DNA of 64,000 bases from Alloacidobacterium dinghuense (lineage in GTDB: Bacteria; Acidobacteriota; Terriglobia; Terriglobales; Acidobacteriaceae). The translations under genes were made by a program, and so were the position numbers. The DNA lies in the NCBI RefSeq assembly GCF_014274465.1, contig NZ_CP060394.1, forward strand, positions 1,054,001-1,118,000, read 5' to 3'. The notes beneath the pieces were generated by a model. That model did not search any database, was not told the DNA's origin, and was given only the letters and a program-made list of their open reading frames with translations. This document shows positions 1 to 8,776 of the stretch, piece after piece (position 1 is the stretch's first letter; every line of letters begins with the position of its first letter).

Positions 1-1912
1 AGAGGTTTCGCCCATATCGAAAGAGGGTCAAGGGGTTCGTGTTGTACCAGCAGCATTGCGTCATTCTTGGCGACAAACCGCATAGAAAACGGAGTTTGTG
101 CACACTGTGGGGCGAAGTGAGTGTTGCTGCCACCAGGCGATGATTTCCATCAAGAACTGTTAGAGGTTCGCTTTCGTTTATCCCAATGAGAACTACAGTG
201 CCCAAAATCGCGTCTTCTTTGAGAAGCTGATTGCGAATTGCGGTAATCTTTGACAGAAATGGACCTTCGACAACGTTGTCATACTTGCGAATTCGCTCGG
301 CCACGTCAGTGATGGAGTAATTGCCCCGCGCTAATTTTCGCCACTGTGCGCGAGGAAATGCCCGAATGTGATCTAATCCCGTTTCCCGTACTTCAACTTC
401 GTACCAACTAGTTCCTGACGGGAGTTCTTTCCACAAAGACAAATGCCGTATGAAGAATAGAGCGCGGCGCTTCGCATTTTCGCCAGCATCATCAAGGTCA
501 GGATTGATAACAATCTCGCGCAAAGCTTCTCGGTAATCGCGAAAGGCGGGATTGTCGAAATCGCTCTTCAGAAACTCAGCGATGACCTCATCCTCTGAGA
601 TGCGCCGAAGAACTCGGATTGGTCGAACGGGTTCAAACGGCTGTAAAACTTCTGATTCGCCTAACGTACTGCGGAAAAACGGCAATGCGACTAGAGCCAG
701 CAAAATGAACATCAGGATCAACTGGACCAGGATGACTTGCTGCAGAGATGAATGAAATCGGCAAATGCCTGCGACGACAACGCCACTGAACGCCAACTGG
801 ATCCAGCTAGTATTGGCAATCTTGTAGGACATTTCGTACGTGATAATTACGACGCTTAACGAATAAATCACAGTCGTAATGGCGTAGAGCGCCAACAAAT
901 ACGGAAGACCATGCCTACCACCAATTGCAAATCCAGATCCGAAGAACGTTGTCCAAAGCGAAGCAGGCGTGATACACAGGGCAATGGCCAATACAGAACC
1001 AATTCCCAAAACCAGGAGCAGTGAAGTTGTGAGCAGCTTGTGATTTCTTCTCTCTTCTTCACGCGTGCCTGCAGCAAGCGGAAACATGGTGTTGACCACC
1101 GCCGAGGAAAAAGCAAAGATGACACGCCCTACCATAGCCACCGCGGCATAGAGTCCCGCCGTATTTGGCGCAAAGAAGTGTTTCACCAGCACGATGTCGC
1201 AGTTATTGATGAGAACCTGACCGGCAAAAAAGACCATTCCCTGGAGTGTTTCACGAAGGGCATACGACAAACGAAGCTGGTTGGGAATCAGGGTTGGGAG
1301 TTTCGGTACGGCGGCAAGGTAAGCGACCGCTACGGCTGCGGAATTTGCTGCGATCACGCCCTCAACACCCAGGCCAAGCATGATCAATAAAAGGGACCCA
1401 CCGAGTCGAACCGCACCTTCGAGCACTAGATTGGTGGCTAAGCGACGGAATCCATAAGCCCCCTGAATGTAACCGCGTCGGCTTCCTAAGGGAACATAAA
1501 ACGCTGCTCCAACCGCGAGCAAGGCAACGAGAAACGGGCTAGGCAACTTGAGATACTCAGCGATTGCGCTTTGAAACAGCAAAAGAAGAAGGCCGGCAAG
1601 GATGCCGCATCCCCACGCGCCGCGATGGAAATCCCGATACGCCGCGCCTTTGTCTTCTGGCGAAGACTGTTGCGCCACCATCTTTGCAGAGACGATCTGA
1701 AAAGAGAGGGTTACTGCGGATATAAGAGTCAGAAGTGTGTAAACCGCAGTAGCGTGTCCAAAACCTGTCGGACCCAGGAAACGTGCAACTGCGATGTTAT
1801 ATGCAAAATTAATGGCGGTTGCCAGGCCTGAGCCTGAGAGCAATACAAAACTTCCTGAGAGAATGCGGGATTGAAGCGTCTTTACTTCTTGCGTCGGGCC
1901 TCTTTTTACCAC
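1..1912 (-). CDS. Flippase-like membrane protein fused to a ParB/sulfiredoxin-like domain (3' end outside window)
   Basis: The reading frame runs open for 637 codons from a GTG at 1912 to the window edge, so the C-terminus is missing. The GTG has a GGAG 9 nt upstream, and an in-frame stop lies only 10 codons further up. Residues about 17-415 contain many hydrophobic segments and a motif typical of Wzx/polysaccharide flippases (AVARFLGPTGFG near residue 41), so this part probably flips a lipid-linked glycan across the inner membrane. After the last membrane segment comes a soluble tail of at least 220 residues. It contains DGNHRLVAA at residues 588-596, the signature loop of ParB-N/sulfiredoxin-like folds (seen also in SbnI-type serine kinases). 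The fusion is unusual and the tail's activity is unknown. The flippase call is reasonably sure; the tail call rests on one motif. Confidence 0.75.
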   Translation of the reverse strand, partial: MVKRGPTQEVKTLQSRILSGSFVLLSGSGLATAINFAYNIAVARFLGPTGFGHATAVYTLLTLISAVTLSFQIVSAKMVAQQSSPEDKGAAYRDFHRGAWGCGILAGLLLLLFQSAIAEYLKLPSPFLVALLAVGAAFYVPLGSRRGYIQGAYGFRRLATNLVLEGAVRLGGSLLLIMLGLGVEGVIAANSAAVAVAYLAAVPKLPTLIPNQLRLSYALRETLQGMVFFAGQVLINNCDIVLVKHFFAPNTAGLYAAVAMVGRVIFAFSSAVVNTMFPLAAGTREEERRNHKLLTTSLLLVLGIGSVLAIALCITPASLWTTFFGSGFAIGGRHGLPYLLALYAITTVIYSLSVVIITYEMSYKIANTSWIQLAFSGVVVAGICRFHSSLQQVILVQLILMFILLALVALPFFRSTLGESEVLQPFEPVRPIRVLRRISEDEVIAEFLKSDFDNPAFRDYREALREIVINPDLDDAGENAKRRALFFIRHLSLWKELPSGTSWYEVEVRETGLDHIRAFPRAQWRKLARGNYSITDVAERIRKYDNVVEGPFLSKITAIRNQLLKEDAILGTVVLIGINESEPLTVLDGNHRLVAATLTSPHSVHKLRFLCGLSPRMTQCCWYNTNPLTLFRYGRNL

Positions 1913-2143
1913 GTGTTTGTGCTCCAGCTTTAGAGAGGAGTCTTAATAAAAGTCTTGTCTTGCAAAAGATGTGCGCGGGATTCCTAGGGGAAAGTTAGGA
2001 AACGCAGTGCTACCGCGCGATACGTTCTTTGATGCAAATCTTTGAGTTTTCGGCTGCTTGGAATAGATGAAATGACGATGAGGTATTCCTACCTTGGCAT
2101 AACAACCCGAGCATAACTGAAGGCTTCTAAAGAGTATCTTTAT

Positions 2144-3112
2144 ATGTTTGATCGCATAGGCGCTGCACTATTTCTTGTTTTGCTTTTGCCCCACGGTTGT
2201 ACGAATCAGGAAGCGCGCCAGGCGGCACGATTAAGAAGATCCGTCGCAGGCACTCAATCCCAAGTTTTGGCATTGTATGAGCCATGGTTCGGCCATCCGA
2301 GACACATGTCCGTGGGATATTCCTCACATGACCCAGAAGTGATAAGAAAACAAATTCACCAGGCCAAAGCTCTCGGAATCACTGGATTTGTGGTGGACTG
2401 GTATGGAGATCGCGAACCTTTCATTGATCAGAGTTATGCCCTCATGCAGACGATTGCCGCCAAAGAGCAATTCCATATTGCGATGATGTATGACGAGACG
2501 GATGAAGAAGAAGGGGCAACTGACGAGGCTTTTGCCGATTTCAAGATGTTTCACGACACCTACCTTGCTCCGAATGCACCCGGACGCGAGGCATACCTTA
2601 CATATGAGGGCCAACCGGTCATCTTTATTTTTCCCAAGGGAGGGCATACGGATTGGAGCCGGATACGTACCGAGATTGACAGATGGAACCCTCAACCTCT
2701 CCTCATCCAGGAAAATGAACCTGGGCAGTATGCAGCGGCGTTCGACGGTTTCTATGCATGGATTAATCCTGGAAAGAATGGTTGGGCGGCAGACGGGAGC
2801 AATTGGGGAGAGCAATATCTGAATGATTTCTATAGCACCATGCAATCAAAATACCCGGATAAAATTACAGTAGGTGGCGCATGGGCTAGCTTCGATGACC
2901 GCAAGGCTGCCTGGGGACTCAACCGGCATATATCTCCCCGCTGCGGGCAAACCTTTACCGATACGTTCAATCTGTGGAAAAAGTATTCAGTGCCAAGTGA
3001 TCCTCTTCCGTTCTTACTTGTAGAAACATGGAACGACTATGAAGAAGGCACAGCAATCGAACATGGAATTCCTAGCTGTAACGGGGAATCGCAACAACCA
3101 GCTATGCGCTAA
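2144..3112 (+). CDS. GH99/GH71-like lipoprotein
   Basis: This 322-residue protein begins with a lipoprotein signal ending LLLPHGC, so Cys19 is probably lipidated. The mature part resembles the glycoside hydrolase GH99/GH71-like (endo-mannosidase type) group. Supporting features are an early ALYEPWFGHP segment, VVDWYGDRE near residue 86, and a late VETWNDYEEGT segment, all typical of this barrel fold. If active, it would cut an alpha-mannoside-like linkage at the cell surface or in the periplasm. It sits between the flippase gene and a glycosyltransferase operon, so trimming or editing an exported glycan is a sensible inference. Family membership was judged from motifs only, and substrate cannot be predicted. 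Confidence 0.65.
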   Translation: MFDRIGAALFLVLLLPHGCTNQEARQAARLRRSVAGTQSQVLALYEPWFGHPRHMSVGYSSHDPEVIRKQIHQAKALGITGFVVDWYGDREPFIDQSYALMQTIAAKEQFHIAMMYDETDEEEGATDEAFADFKMFHDTYLAPNAPGREAYLTYEGQPVIFIFPKGGHTDWSRIRTEIDRWNPQPLLIQENEPGQYAAAFDGFYAWINPGKNGWAADGSNWGEQYLNDFYSTMQSKYPDKITVGGAWASFDDRKAAWGLNRHISPRCGQTFTDTFNLWKKYSVPSDPLPFLLVETWNDYEEGTAIEHGIPSCNGESQQPAMR

Positions 3113-3221
3113 TCGCCAGGAAAGAAGACAGATCTAGAGGCTGGGATATCTTTCAAAGGCATGAGCCGCTTGCGCATGGTTGTAGCCCCACGCCCTATTG
3201 AACCGGGTGTTTACTGAACCG

Positions 3222-4202
3222 TTAAGCTACTCGAAATATCTTGTCTGCCGCCTCCTGTGGGTATTCGCTATCAAGTTGAGCAGCTATTGCTTGAGCGTAG
3301 TAGACCTTGTTGATGATTGAGAGTGGCCGACTGCGCACTTCGTCATAGACTCTCCCCAAATATTCGCCGAGCACGCCAAGGCAAAGGAGTAGCAGGCATC
3401 CTACAAGGAAAACGGAGGCCGCCACACTCAGACCTACACTGTTCATTGGACTTCTCGCAAAGACGGCAAAAAATGCCAAAACGGCAGCGATACAGATGGA
3501 AAAAAGCGATAGAACAAAGCAAAGCCGCAGCGGCTTATAGCTGAAGCTTGTAATAGCATCCATCGCATACTTAATGCGGCTAATGAATGACAACTTACCA
3601 TCGCCTGCGGCGCGATCCTGCCGGTCATAATATATGACGGCATTTCGATAGCCTGCCCAAGCTCGCAGTCCGGGCAGATACCGGTTTCTTTCCTGCATGG
3701 AGTTGATTGAATCCACAGCTTGTCGGTCCATGAGGCCGAATATTCCTGCGTTTAGCGGTATCGGGAAATCCGAAAGCGCTCCGAGGACTCGATAGAAAAG
3801 AGGAAACAGCTTCGCGAGAATCATCCGTCGTTCTTGTCGGCTTCTTCTGACTGCAACTACGACCTGAGCCCCGGCCCGCCATGCATTTACCAATCGAGGA
3901 ATAACTTCCGGAGGATCCTGAAAGTCGCCATCCATGAGCACGATGGCGTCACCACGTGCGGTTTGCATGCCTGCGGAGATTGCACCCATGTGGCCCCAGT
4001 TGCGCGACAAGTCAACTACGACTATATGAGGATCTTCCGATTGAAGGGCTTTCAGCAAATCCAAAGACGAATCCCTGGAGCCATCGTTTACGTACACCAC
4101 CTCCCAGTCTTCGCCAACAGAGTTCATGGCTGAAGCAACTGCTACATGGAATAGTGATATAAGTTCCTCTTCATTAAAGATAGGAACGACCACGGAGATC
4201 AT
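3222..4202 (-). CDS. GT2 glycosyltransferase, polyprenyl-phosphate sugar synthase type
   Basis: This 326-residue protein has a GT-A glycosyltransferase 2 domain (VVVPIFNEEE at the start, MDGDFQDPPE as the metal-binding region) followed by two C-terminal membrane helices, the architecture of DPM1/GtrB/ArnC-like enzymes. Such enzymes move a sugar from a nucleotide donor to polyprenyl phosphate on the cytoplasmic face. The ATG at 4202 was chosen because an AAGGAG lies upstream and the protein then begins directly with the conserved MISVVVPIFNE. A TTG 27 nt earlier is possible. It is the last gene of the leftward operon starting at 8567 and could supply the lipid-linked sugar donor used by the GT-C-like protein of that operon. 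Sugar specificity is unknown. Confidence 0.85.
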   Translation of the reverse strand: MISVVVPIFNEEELISLFHVAVASAMNSVGEDWEVVYVNDGSRDSSLDLLKALQSEDPHIVVVDLSRNWGHMGAISAGMQTARGDAIVLMDGDFQDPPEVIPRLVNAWRAGAQVVVAVRRSRQERRMILAKLFPLFYRVLGALSDFPIPLNAGIFGLMDRQAVDSINSMQERNRYLPGLRAWAGYRNAVIYYDRQDRAAGDGKLSFISRIKYAMDAITSFSYKPLRLCFVLSLFSICIAAVLAFFAVFARSPMNSVGLSVAASVFLVGCLLLLCLGVLGEYLGRVYDEVRSRPLSIINKVYYAQAIAAQLDSEYPQEAADKIFRVA

Positions 4203-4304
4203 TTGAGATTGCAGCTCCTTCGGGAACAAGTGTTGTTACTTACGAGTCGTACTATTTTCTGGTCGTTCTTTTCTGTACTGACGATCGTATTTATTCCAGT
4301 TGGC

Positions 4305-4802
4305 TCATTCGGGGGTTGACTGGAATATGCGCACTCTCCATCGCACTTCCGATGGGGTTAACACCGCGAGATAACGGGTCTTGACTGTCTGCGTTGTCTT
4401 TACTTGGTCGTGATCAAGGACTTGCACATCATATTCGACATTGTCGATCAACTGAATGGACAATCCTTCCGGCGAATAGAAAACGATCTGAAGATCGTGC
4501 GCGCGGTCTTGATAACGCGTATGGATCCCGAGCTTGGCTTGCTCTTGAATTGTACTCGCAAGCTTGTCTTTGGCGCTTCCAACAAAATCACGATCGAGCA
4601 GATCAATCTGATTTTGCTCGAATGCAGTGCCAAAGCTCTGCCACGCTTGCAGATAATCACGAATCACTGCTGCCTCCGTCTGTTTCTCAATGGGCCGTGG
4701 ACTCTGCAAATTTGGCGGTTCGACACGCACAGTGGCTTGATCGGCACCAAAGGCGGTCGTCGCGGCAAAGATTGAGCAACCGATCATGAGGGCTTTTATC
4801 AT
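4305..4802 (-). CDS. Exported protein of unknown function (operon gene 4)
   Basis: I do not recognise a named family with confidence. The 165-residue product starts with a classical signal peptide (MIKALMIGCSIFAATTAFGA), so it is probably periplasmic. The rest, with a helical first half and a strand-rich second half ending VRWRVRIFQST, looks like an NTF2/SnoaL-type small alpha+beta domain. The ATG at 4802 is preceded by GGGGAAG and lies 2 nt after the stop of the upstream gene, so translation is probably coupled. It belongs to the leftward operon with two other exported proteins and two glycosyltransferase-like proteins, which suggests an accessory role in envelope glycan or glycoprotein assembly (inference). 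Confidence 0.6.
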   Translation of the reverse strand: MIKALMIGCSIFAATTAFGADQATVRVEPPNLQSPRPIEKQTEAAVIRDYLQAWQSFGTAFEQNQIDLLDRDFVGSAKDKLASTIQEQAKLGIHTRYQDRAHDLQIVFYSPEGLSIQLIDNVEYDVQVLDHDQVKTTQTVKTRYLAVLTPSEVRWRVRIFQSTPE

Positions 4803-4804
4803 CG

Positions 4805-5674
4805 TTATCTTCCCCACCGAATCTCATTCCCCATGACAACTCCGCTTGCAACTGAGATGCGCGCTCCGTCATAGGCGGGCATCTCAACACGTGCAATCCC
4901 ACGTTTAAGCGGTACGTCTGCGGTTGATTGGGTGCCGTTGTAGGTTTCGGTGAAAGTGACAATAGTCCCATCGGGAACAACATTTCCACTGCAGTCACGC
5001 ACCGGGTCTGTTTGTAAATCCAGTTTTTGGCTCAATTGCCTGGCGGTTATCCTTAACCCGCAAGGTTCGCCCGGAACCTGTTCTATGACGCGCGCACTGG
5101 AAGTCCCACCGGCTCGAGCCATAAACGTGGCAGCACCTTCTTTTGGTGTTGAATCCAGAGTGATCCAGGCTGCGCCGTCTCGAGAAGTAACCGTATGAGT
5201 TTGTTCAAAACCCGATGCATTCGAGAGTTCAAAGGAAACCGGAATGGGGGCTGTAATCAAATTCTGATAGGAGTCGAAGACATACACCGCACCGCTAAGA
5301 CCATTGTGCAGGCCAACCGGAAGGCGAGAAGGCTTCGCAAGAAAACTCAGCGCCGCAGGTTGGCCTGTAGGAACAACATCGAACGCAACGCTGTCAGTCG
5401 AGGACGCTCCTACAAGGATTACCGTGTAGTGGCCGGCATTGTAAAGAGTTCCAGCGGGGATAGACGTAGTACCGCCCAACTGTACGTCACGCCGGAGGAC
5501 CTGGTCTGGACCAACGAAATAGAGAACGGCAACGCCACTACCCTTGCTTTGAATTGAGAATGCCTTTCCCGCTTCAACAGTTTTGGGCAGACCTAGATTG
5601 CTGCTCTCAGCAATGGCTAGTTGGGTCGCCAATGCAATCAGGCTTACAATCAACGGTTTCAGTATGAGTCTCAT
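4805..5674 (-). CDS. Exported Ig-like domain protein
   Basis: This 289-residue protein has a signal peptide (to about residue 23, LAIAES) and then beta-rich sequence resembling bacterial Ig-like (Big/invasin type) domains, e.g. PIPVSFELSNASG near residue 144 and DGTIVTFTETYNG near residue 242. There are no catalytic motifs. It probably acts as a periplasmic or surface adhesion or scaffold module. Its ATG overlaps the stop of the upstream gene (ATGA), and its own stop is 2 nt from the next start, so all three exported proteins are produced from one transcript. The family call is structural only. Confidence 0.6.
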   Translation of the reverse strand: MRLILKPLIVSLIALATQLAIAESSNLGLPKTVEAGKAFSIQSKGSGVAVLYFVGPDQVLRRDVQLGGTTSIPAGTLYNAGHYTVILVGASSTDSVAFDVVPTGQPAALSFLAKPSRLPVGLHNGLSGAVYVFDSYQNLITAPIPVSFELSNASGFEQTHTVTSRDGAAWITLDSTPKEGAATFMARAGGTSSARVIEQVPGEPCGLRITARQLSQKLDLQTDPVRDCSGNVVPDGTIVTFTETYNGTQSTADVPLKRGIARVEMPAYDGARISVASGVVMGNEIRWGR

Positions 5675-6798
5675 TGGAAACTGCCTGAACTGTACGTAGT
5701 TGTGATCGTGCGCTCGTTGCTAACCTTTCTTGCAATGTCTTCCGGAACATTGATTGAGAATGAAACCGGAGCTTGTGGCAAGAGTGCTCGATCAACATAG
5801 TGATCCGCAACCCAAAGCAATTGCCCACCCTTGTCGTAAAACGTACTTAGAACATGTCCAATATTTACAATCTGGCCGCTTTGGTTGACCAATTCTCCCG
5901 TCAATGTGGCTCCTGGAGCCGGATTGAATTTTTGATTTTCTGTCTCTATGACTGGATCAGCTGAGGCCGCCACCAGAGTTGCCAGCGGATCCATGTGAAC
6001 ACTGCCAACGTCGGATAGTGCTACATCATGAAACGGGATGAAAAACGGTGTAACCTGCTTTGGCAGGAGAAGATGCGAGATCTTATCGAAACTCTCCTCC
6101 GTTGCAATCGGCTTACCGCTCTTATCCTGCAGAGTCGCCTTTACTGACACATAAGCGGGGACGACGTCTTCATTCAGAAGCTCCCCCAGAATGACTACAC
6201 CATCGCTTCTCTCAATAGGGCGCATGTCCACTATGCGAACGTGCGGCGCTTCGACGTCCTGCGCGCCCCAATCGTCTCCAGCGCCACGATAAATCACATC
6301 CCATCGCAGATAATTCACAGTGATGACCTGTGGAGGTACGCGAGTCTCTTTCACGATGGGCCATTCGGGTTCCCAATGATCTCCATTTTTGACGACGTGC
6401 ACATTGCGTGTATCTGCAAACGTCCCCACAACCGTGGACCAGTGTAATGTGAGTTGCAGTTGCGCATCGTTGGAGGATGCATGTAACGGCCTCACTTCAA
6501 AATTGTCCAGAGTGGCATACGTGCGAAGGCTTAGATAGCTTCCCGTCAAGTCACGCACGAACTCCGCTTCAGTGAATTCAGCCTTGTTGGCAAGACTCGA
6601 ATATGCTTTTTGCCATGCTTGCTGACCGATATCTTGCGCCAGACTTGTAACCGCAGCTTCCGGCGTCGATGATTGACTCAGCAGACTCTTCCCGCCAGCG
6701 AGAGCCACAGCAGATTGATTGGGCCATAGAGTTCCCACCACAATGAGTGCCACTGTTGCGATTGTGATGAAGGCAGCGAGTAGACGTCCCTTGTTCAT
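5671..6798 (-). CDS. Membrane-anchored periplasmic protein with NTF2-like and FxLYD-like domains
   Basis: This 375-residue protein has an N-terminal membrane anchor (residues about 5-25), then an NTF2/DUF4878-like region (about 45-150). Two repeated beta-sandwich segments follow, resembling FxLYD domains: VVILGELLNEDVVPAYVSVK near 200 and ATLTGELVNQSGQIVNIGHV near 297. Function is unknown. The ATG sits 8 nt after GGGAGG and overlaps the upstream stop (ATGA), so it is translationally coupled to the GT-C-like membrane protein. Coupling to that protein suggests the two work as a complex on the periplasmic face (inference). Confidence 0.6.
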   Translation of the reverse strand: MNKGRLLAAFITIATVALIVVGTLWPNQSAVALAGGKSLLSQSSTPEAAVTSLAQDIGQQAWQKAYSSLANKAEFTEAEFVRDLTGSYLSLRTYATLDNFEVRPLHASSNDAQLQLTLHWSTVVGTFADTRNVHVVKNGDHWEPEWPIVKETRVPPQVITVNYLRWDVIYRGAGDDWGAQDVEAPHVRIVDMRPIERSDGVVILGELLNEDVVPAYVSVKATLQDKSGKPIATEESFDKISHLLLPKQVTPFFIPFHDVALSDVGSVHMDPLATLVAASADPVIETENQKFNPAPGATLTGELVNQSGQIVNIGHVLSTFYDKGGQLLWVADHYVDRALLPQAPVSFSINVPEDIARKVSNERTITTTYSSGSFQ

Positions 6799-8567
6799 GA
6801 GGCCATCCTCCCTGCGGCTAGATCGTCATAGACAGGAGACGTTTCCGTCTCCTCGCTTCTGCTCCGGCGCTTCTCCGGAATGAAGACCACGAGGATGGCC
6901 AACAAGCTAGTACCGAACGGAAGAGTCCCCCACATAAGGCCTTGCCAATGTGGAGGGATTTGAGGGGCATTCAATGGTGTGGCCGGAGGTACACCTTCTT
7001 TCATCCAGACGGTGATGGTTTTGTCCTCAAGATTATCGACACGGCGCCACCCTGCGAACGACAAGAGCGGCTCATAATACGGATCTTTCAGGAATACCCA
7101 TTTCAAACCGTATCGATCCGCGTGATCCAGGATTGCGCGCAGAGCATCGAGGCCCGGCTTTCCAAAGTATTTTGAACTGGTGAGCGCACCGGCGCCATGC
7201 TGTGTCAACTCTGGCAACATGCGGCCAGAATTCCATTCGCCGTCAACGCTACTTGCGTCAGTCAAAACCGCTAATCGCGAGATCTTATTACCGAAGCCCA
7301 AGGTAATGTAGCGGTATTGATCGTGGCCGTCGCGATTGAGCCATGAAGCAACTGAATCGACCTTAAATTCCGCAGCGTCTGCCGGTCGATAAGTTGCCCA
7401 CGCCACCGCTAGTGCGCAGCTTGCCGCCGCGGCGATCGTTAGGCCCACAGCAGCGCGTGTTCGATATCGAGCAATAAGTTCCGAAGCCAGGAGGCCGACA
7501 AACGGCAGTGCAAGTAGAGTTGCCCAATAGCTAAAGCGCTCCATGGTCAGGACTTCAAAAGCGCGCCCCAGCAAAAGGCGTCCGACAGGAGTCGTTCCTC
7601 CGAGTCCTACCAGAAACGCCAGCCAAAAGCCCAGAAGCAGCGGGCGAAGGCGAGGCGTCATGGAGCCGCGCAGGATAATGAACGGCAACGCAAGGATCAA
7701 AGCACCGTACGGAATGACGAAGTAGTTGAGACCCCATTGCGGACTCAGGATATAGTTTGCGCGGCTTGGGTGCGGAATAGGAGCTTGCGTAACTGGGTAG
7801 TGGATCAATGCAATCCAGAATGGCAAAAGAACCGTTGCGATTGCCGCACCGACGACGACAGTGATGGTGATCGTACGAAAGGCGAAAGCAGACGTTGCGA
7901 CTCGCGTGTCGTTTTGGCGATCTATGAATGCCAGTGCAAGAACAGGCACCGCAAAAAATAGTGAGCCGAAAAGCAGTGTTGCGTGGTGCGCTGCTGCCGC
8001 AGCTGCGAAGAGAACGGTGCTCTTAACAAAGGATCGCCAGTTCCCATAACGAACCCACTCAAAGAGATAGGGCAGCGCATTCAAATAAAGCGGGGCGGCA
8101 GAGGTAGTGCCCAACTGTCCCGTGGAGTAAACCAAAAAGCCCTCTGCGCCTAAAAAGATACTCGCGAGTGCGGCGATTGATGCCGCACGCGGACTAACCC
8201 ACAGCAGAGAGAATCGGTAAACACCAAGGGCAAGAAGCAGTATGGCAACAAACTGAACTGCCATGTAGGCCATGTCCAAACCGATCATTCGAGAGATCAA
8301 TGCCACCCACTGCTGGGGTAAAGGTGGGTACGTGGTCTGAGAAAATCCTGCATACCACTTCAGGTTCCAGGGATCAAACCAGTGATGAACATAGTGAGAT
8401 GCAAAGAAAATATGGAAGTTTGTATCGTACGACTTCAGCGGCAACTTCATGAGTAAAAGTGGCAAATGAACCACAATTGCGGCCATGAAGATGAACGCTA
8501 AGGGAATGGGCCGTGTAGACGGTTCGACAGACTCGATGCGTTGCAAAGGTCCCCTCTCGTTTTGCAT
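6795..8567 (-). CDS. GT-C-like polytopic membrane protein (PF10131-type)
   Basis: This 590-residue integral membrane protein has about ten hydrophobic helices, then a periplasmic C-terminal part and a final helix. The first loop carries an acidic motif (SYDTNFHIFFASHY, Asp near residue 47) and a TYPPLPQQW segment, typical of GT-C fold membrane glycosyltransferases and of the '6-pyruvoyl-tetrahydropterin synthase related' membrane family (PF10131). Such proteins use polyprenyl-phosphate sugars outside the inner membrane. It is the first gene of a leftward five-gene operon that ends with a GT2 able to make such a donor. No good ribosome binding site precedes the ATG at 8567, so the exact start is uncertain. 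The assignment is by topology and motif. Confidence 0.65.
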   Translation of the reverse strand: MQNERGPLQRIESVEPSTRPIPLAFIFMAAIVVHLPLLLMKLPLKSYDTNFHIFFASHYVHHWFDPWNLKWYAGFSQTTYPPLPQQWVALISRMIGLDMAYMAVQFVAILLLALGVYRFSLLWVSPRAASIAALASIFLGAEGFLVYSTGQLGTTSAAPLYLNALPYLFEWVRYGNWRSFVKSTVLFAAAAAAHHATLLFGSLFFAVPVLALAFIDRQNDTRVATSAFAFRTITITVVVGAAIATVLLPFWIALIHYPVTQAPIPHPSRANYILSPQWGLNYFVIPYGALILALPFIILRGSMTPRLRPLLLGFWLAFLVGLGGTTPVGRLLLGRAFEVLTMERFSYWATLLALPFVGLLASELIARYRTRAAVGLTIAAAASCALAVAWATYRPADAAEFKVDSVASWLNRDGHDQYRYITLGFGNKISRLAVLTDASSVDGEWNSGRMLPELTQHGAGALTSSKYFGKPGLDALRAILDHADRYGLKWVFLKDPYYEPLLSFAGWRRVDNLEDKTITVWMKEGVPPATPLNAPQIPPHWQGLMWGTLPFGTSLLAILVVFIPEKRRSRSEETETSPVYDDLAAGRMAS

Positions 8568-8683
8568 TTGATTCTGAGATCAGTGCGAAGGGTTGCTCTG
8601 TCGACGCCAGGGTCACATGCAGTCTGTCTAAGCCAACATTGCTTGCCGCATCAGCATCAAAGCTCTCGAAATTAAAAGAGTCT

Positions 8684-8716
8684 CTAGTTGAGCTGGTAGT
8701 CAAAACTAGTTGAACT
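8684..8716. promoter_or_regulatory. Direct repeat CTAGTTGARCT in divergent promoter region
   Basis: Two near-identical 11-bp copies, CTAGTTGAGCT (8684-8694) and CTAGTTGAACT (8706-8716), are spaced 22 bp start to start, two helical turns. They lie in the 209-bp region between the divergent glycan operon (start 8567) and the TPR-porin gene (start 8777). A related GAACTAG occurs at 8751. The spacing fits a regulator binding the same face of the helix; the regulator is unknown. Confidence 0.4.
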
Positions 8717-8776
8717 AATCATGACTTCAAAACTTAGTCAGACACTGCTCGAACTAGAACTTTTCCCGGTGACCAG

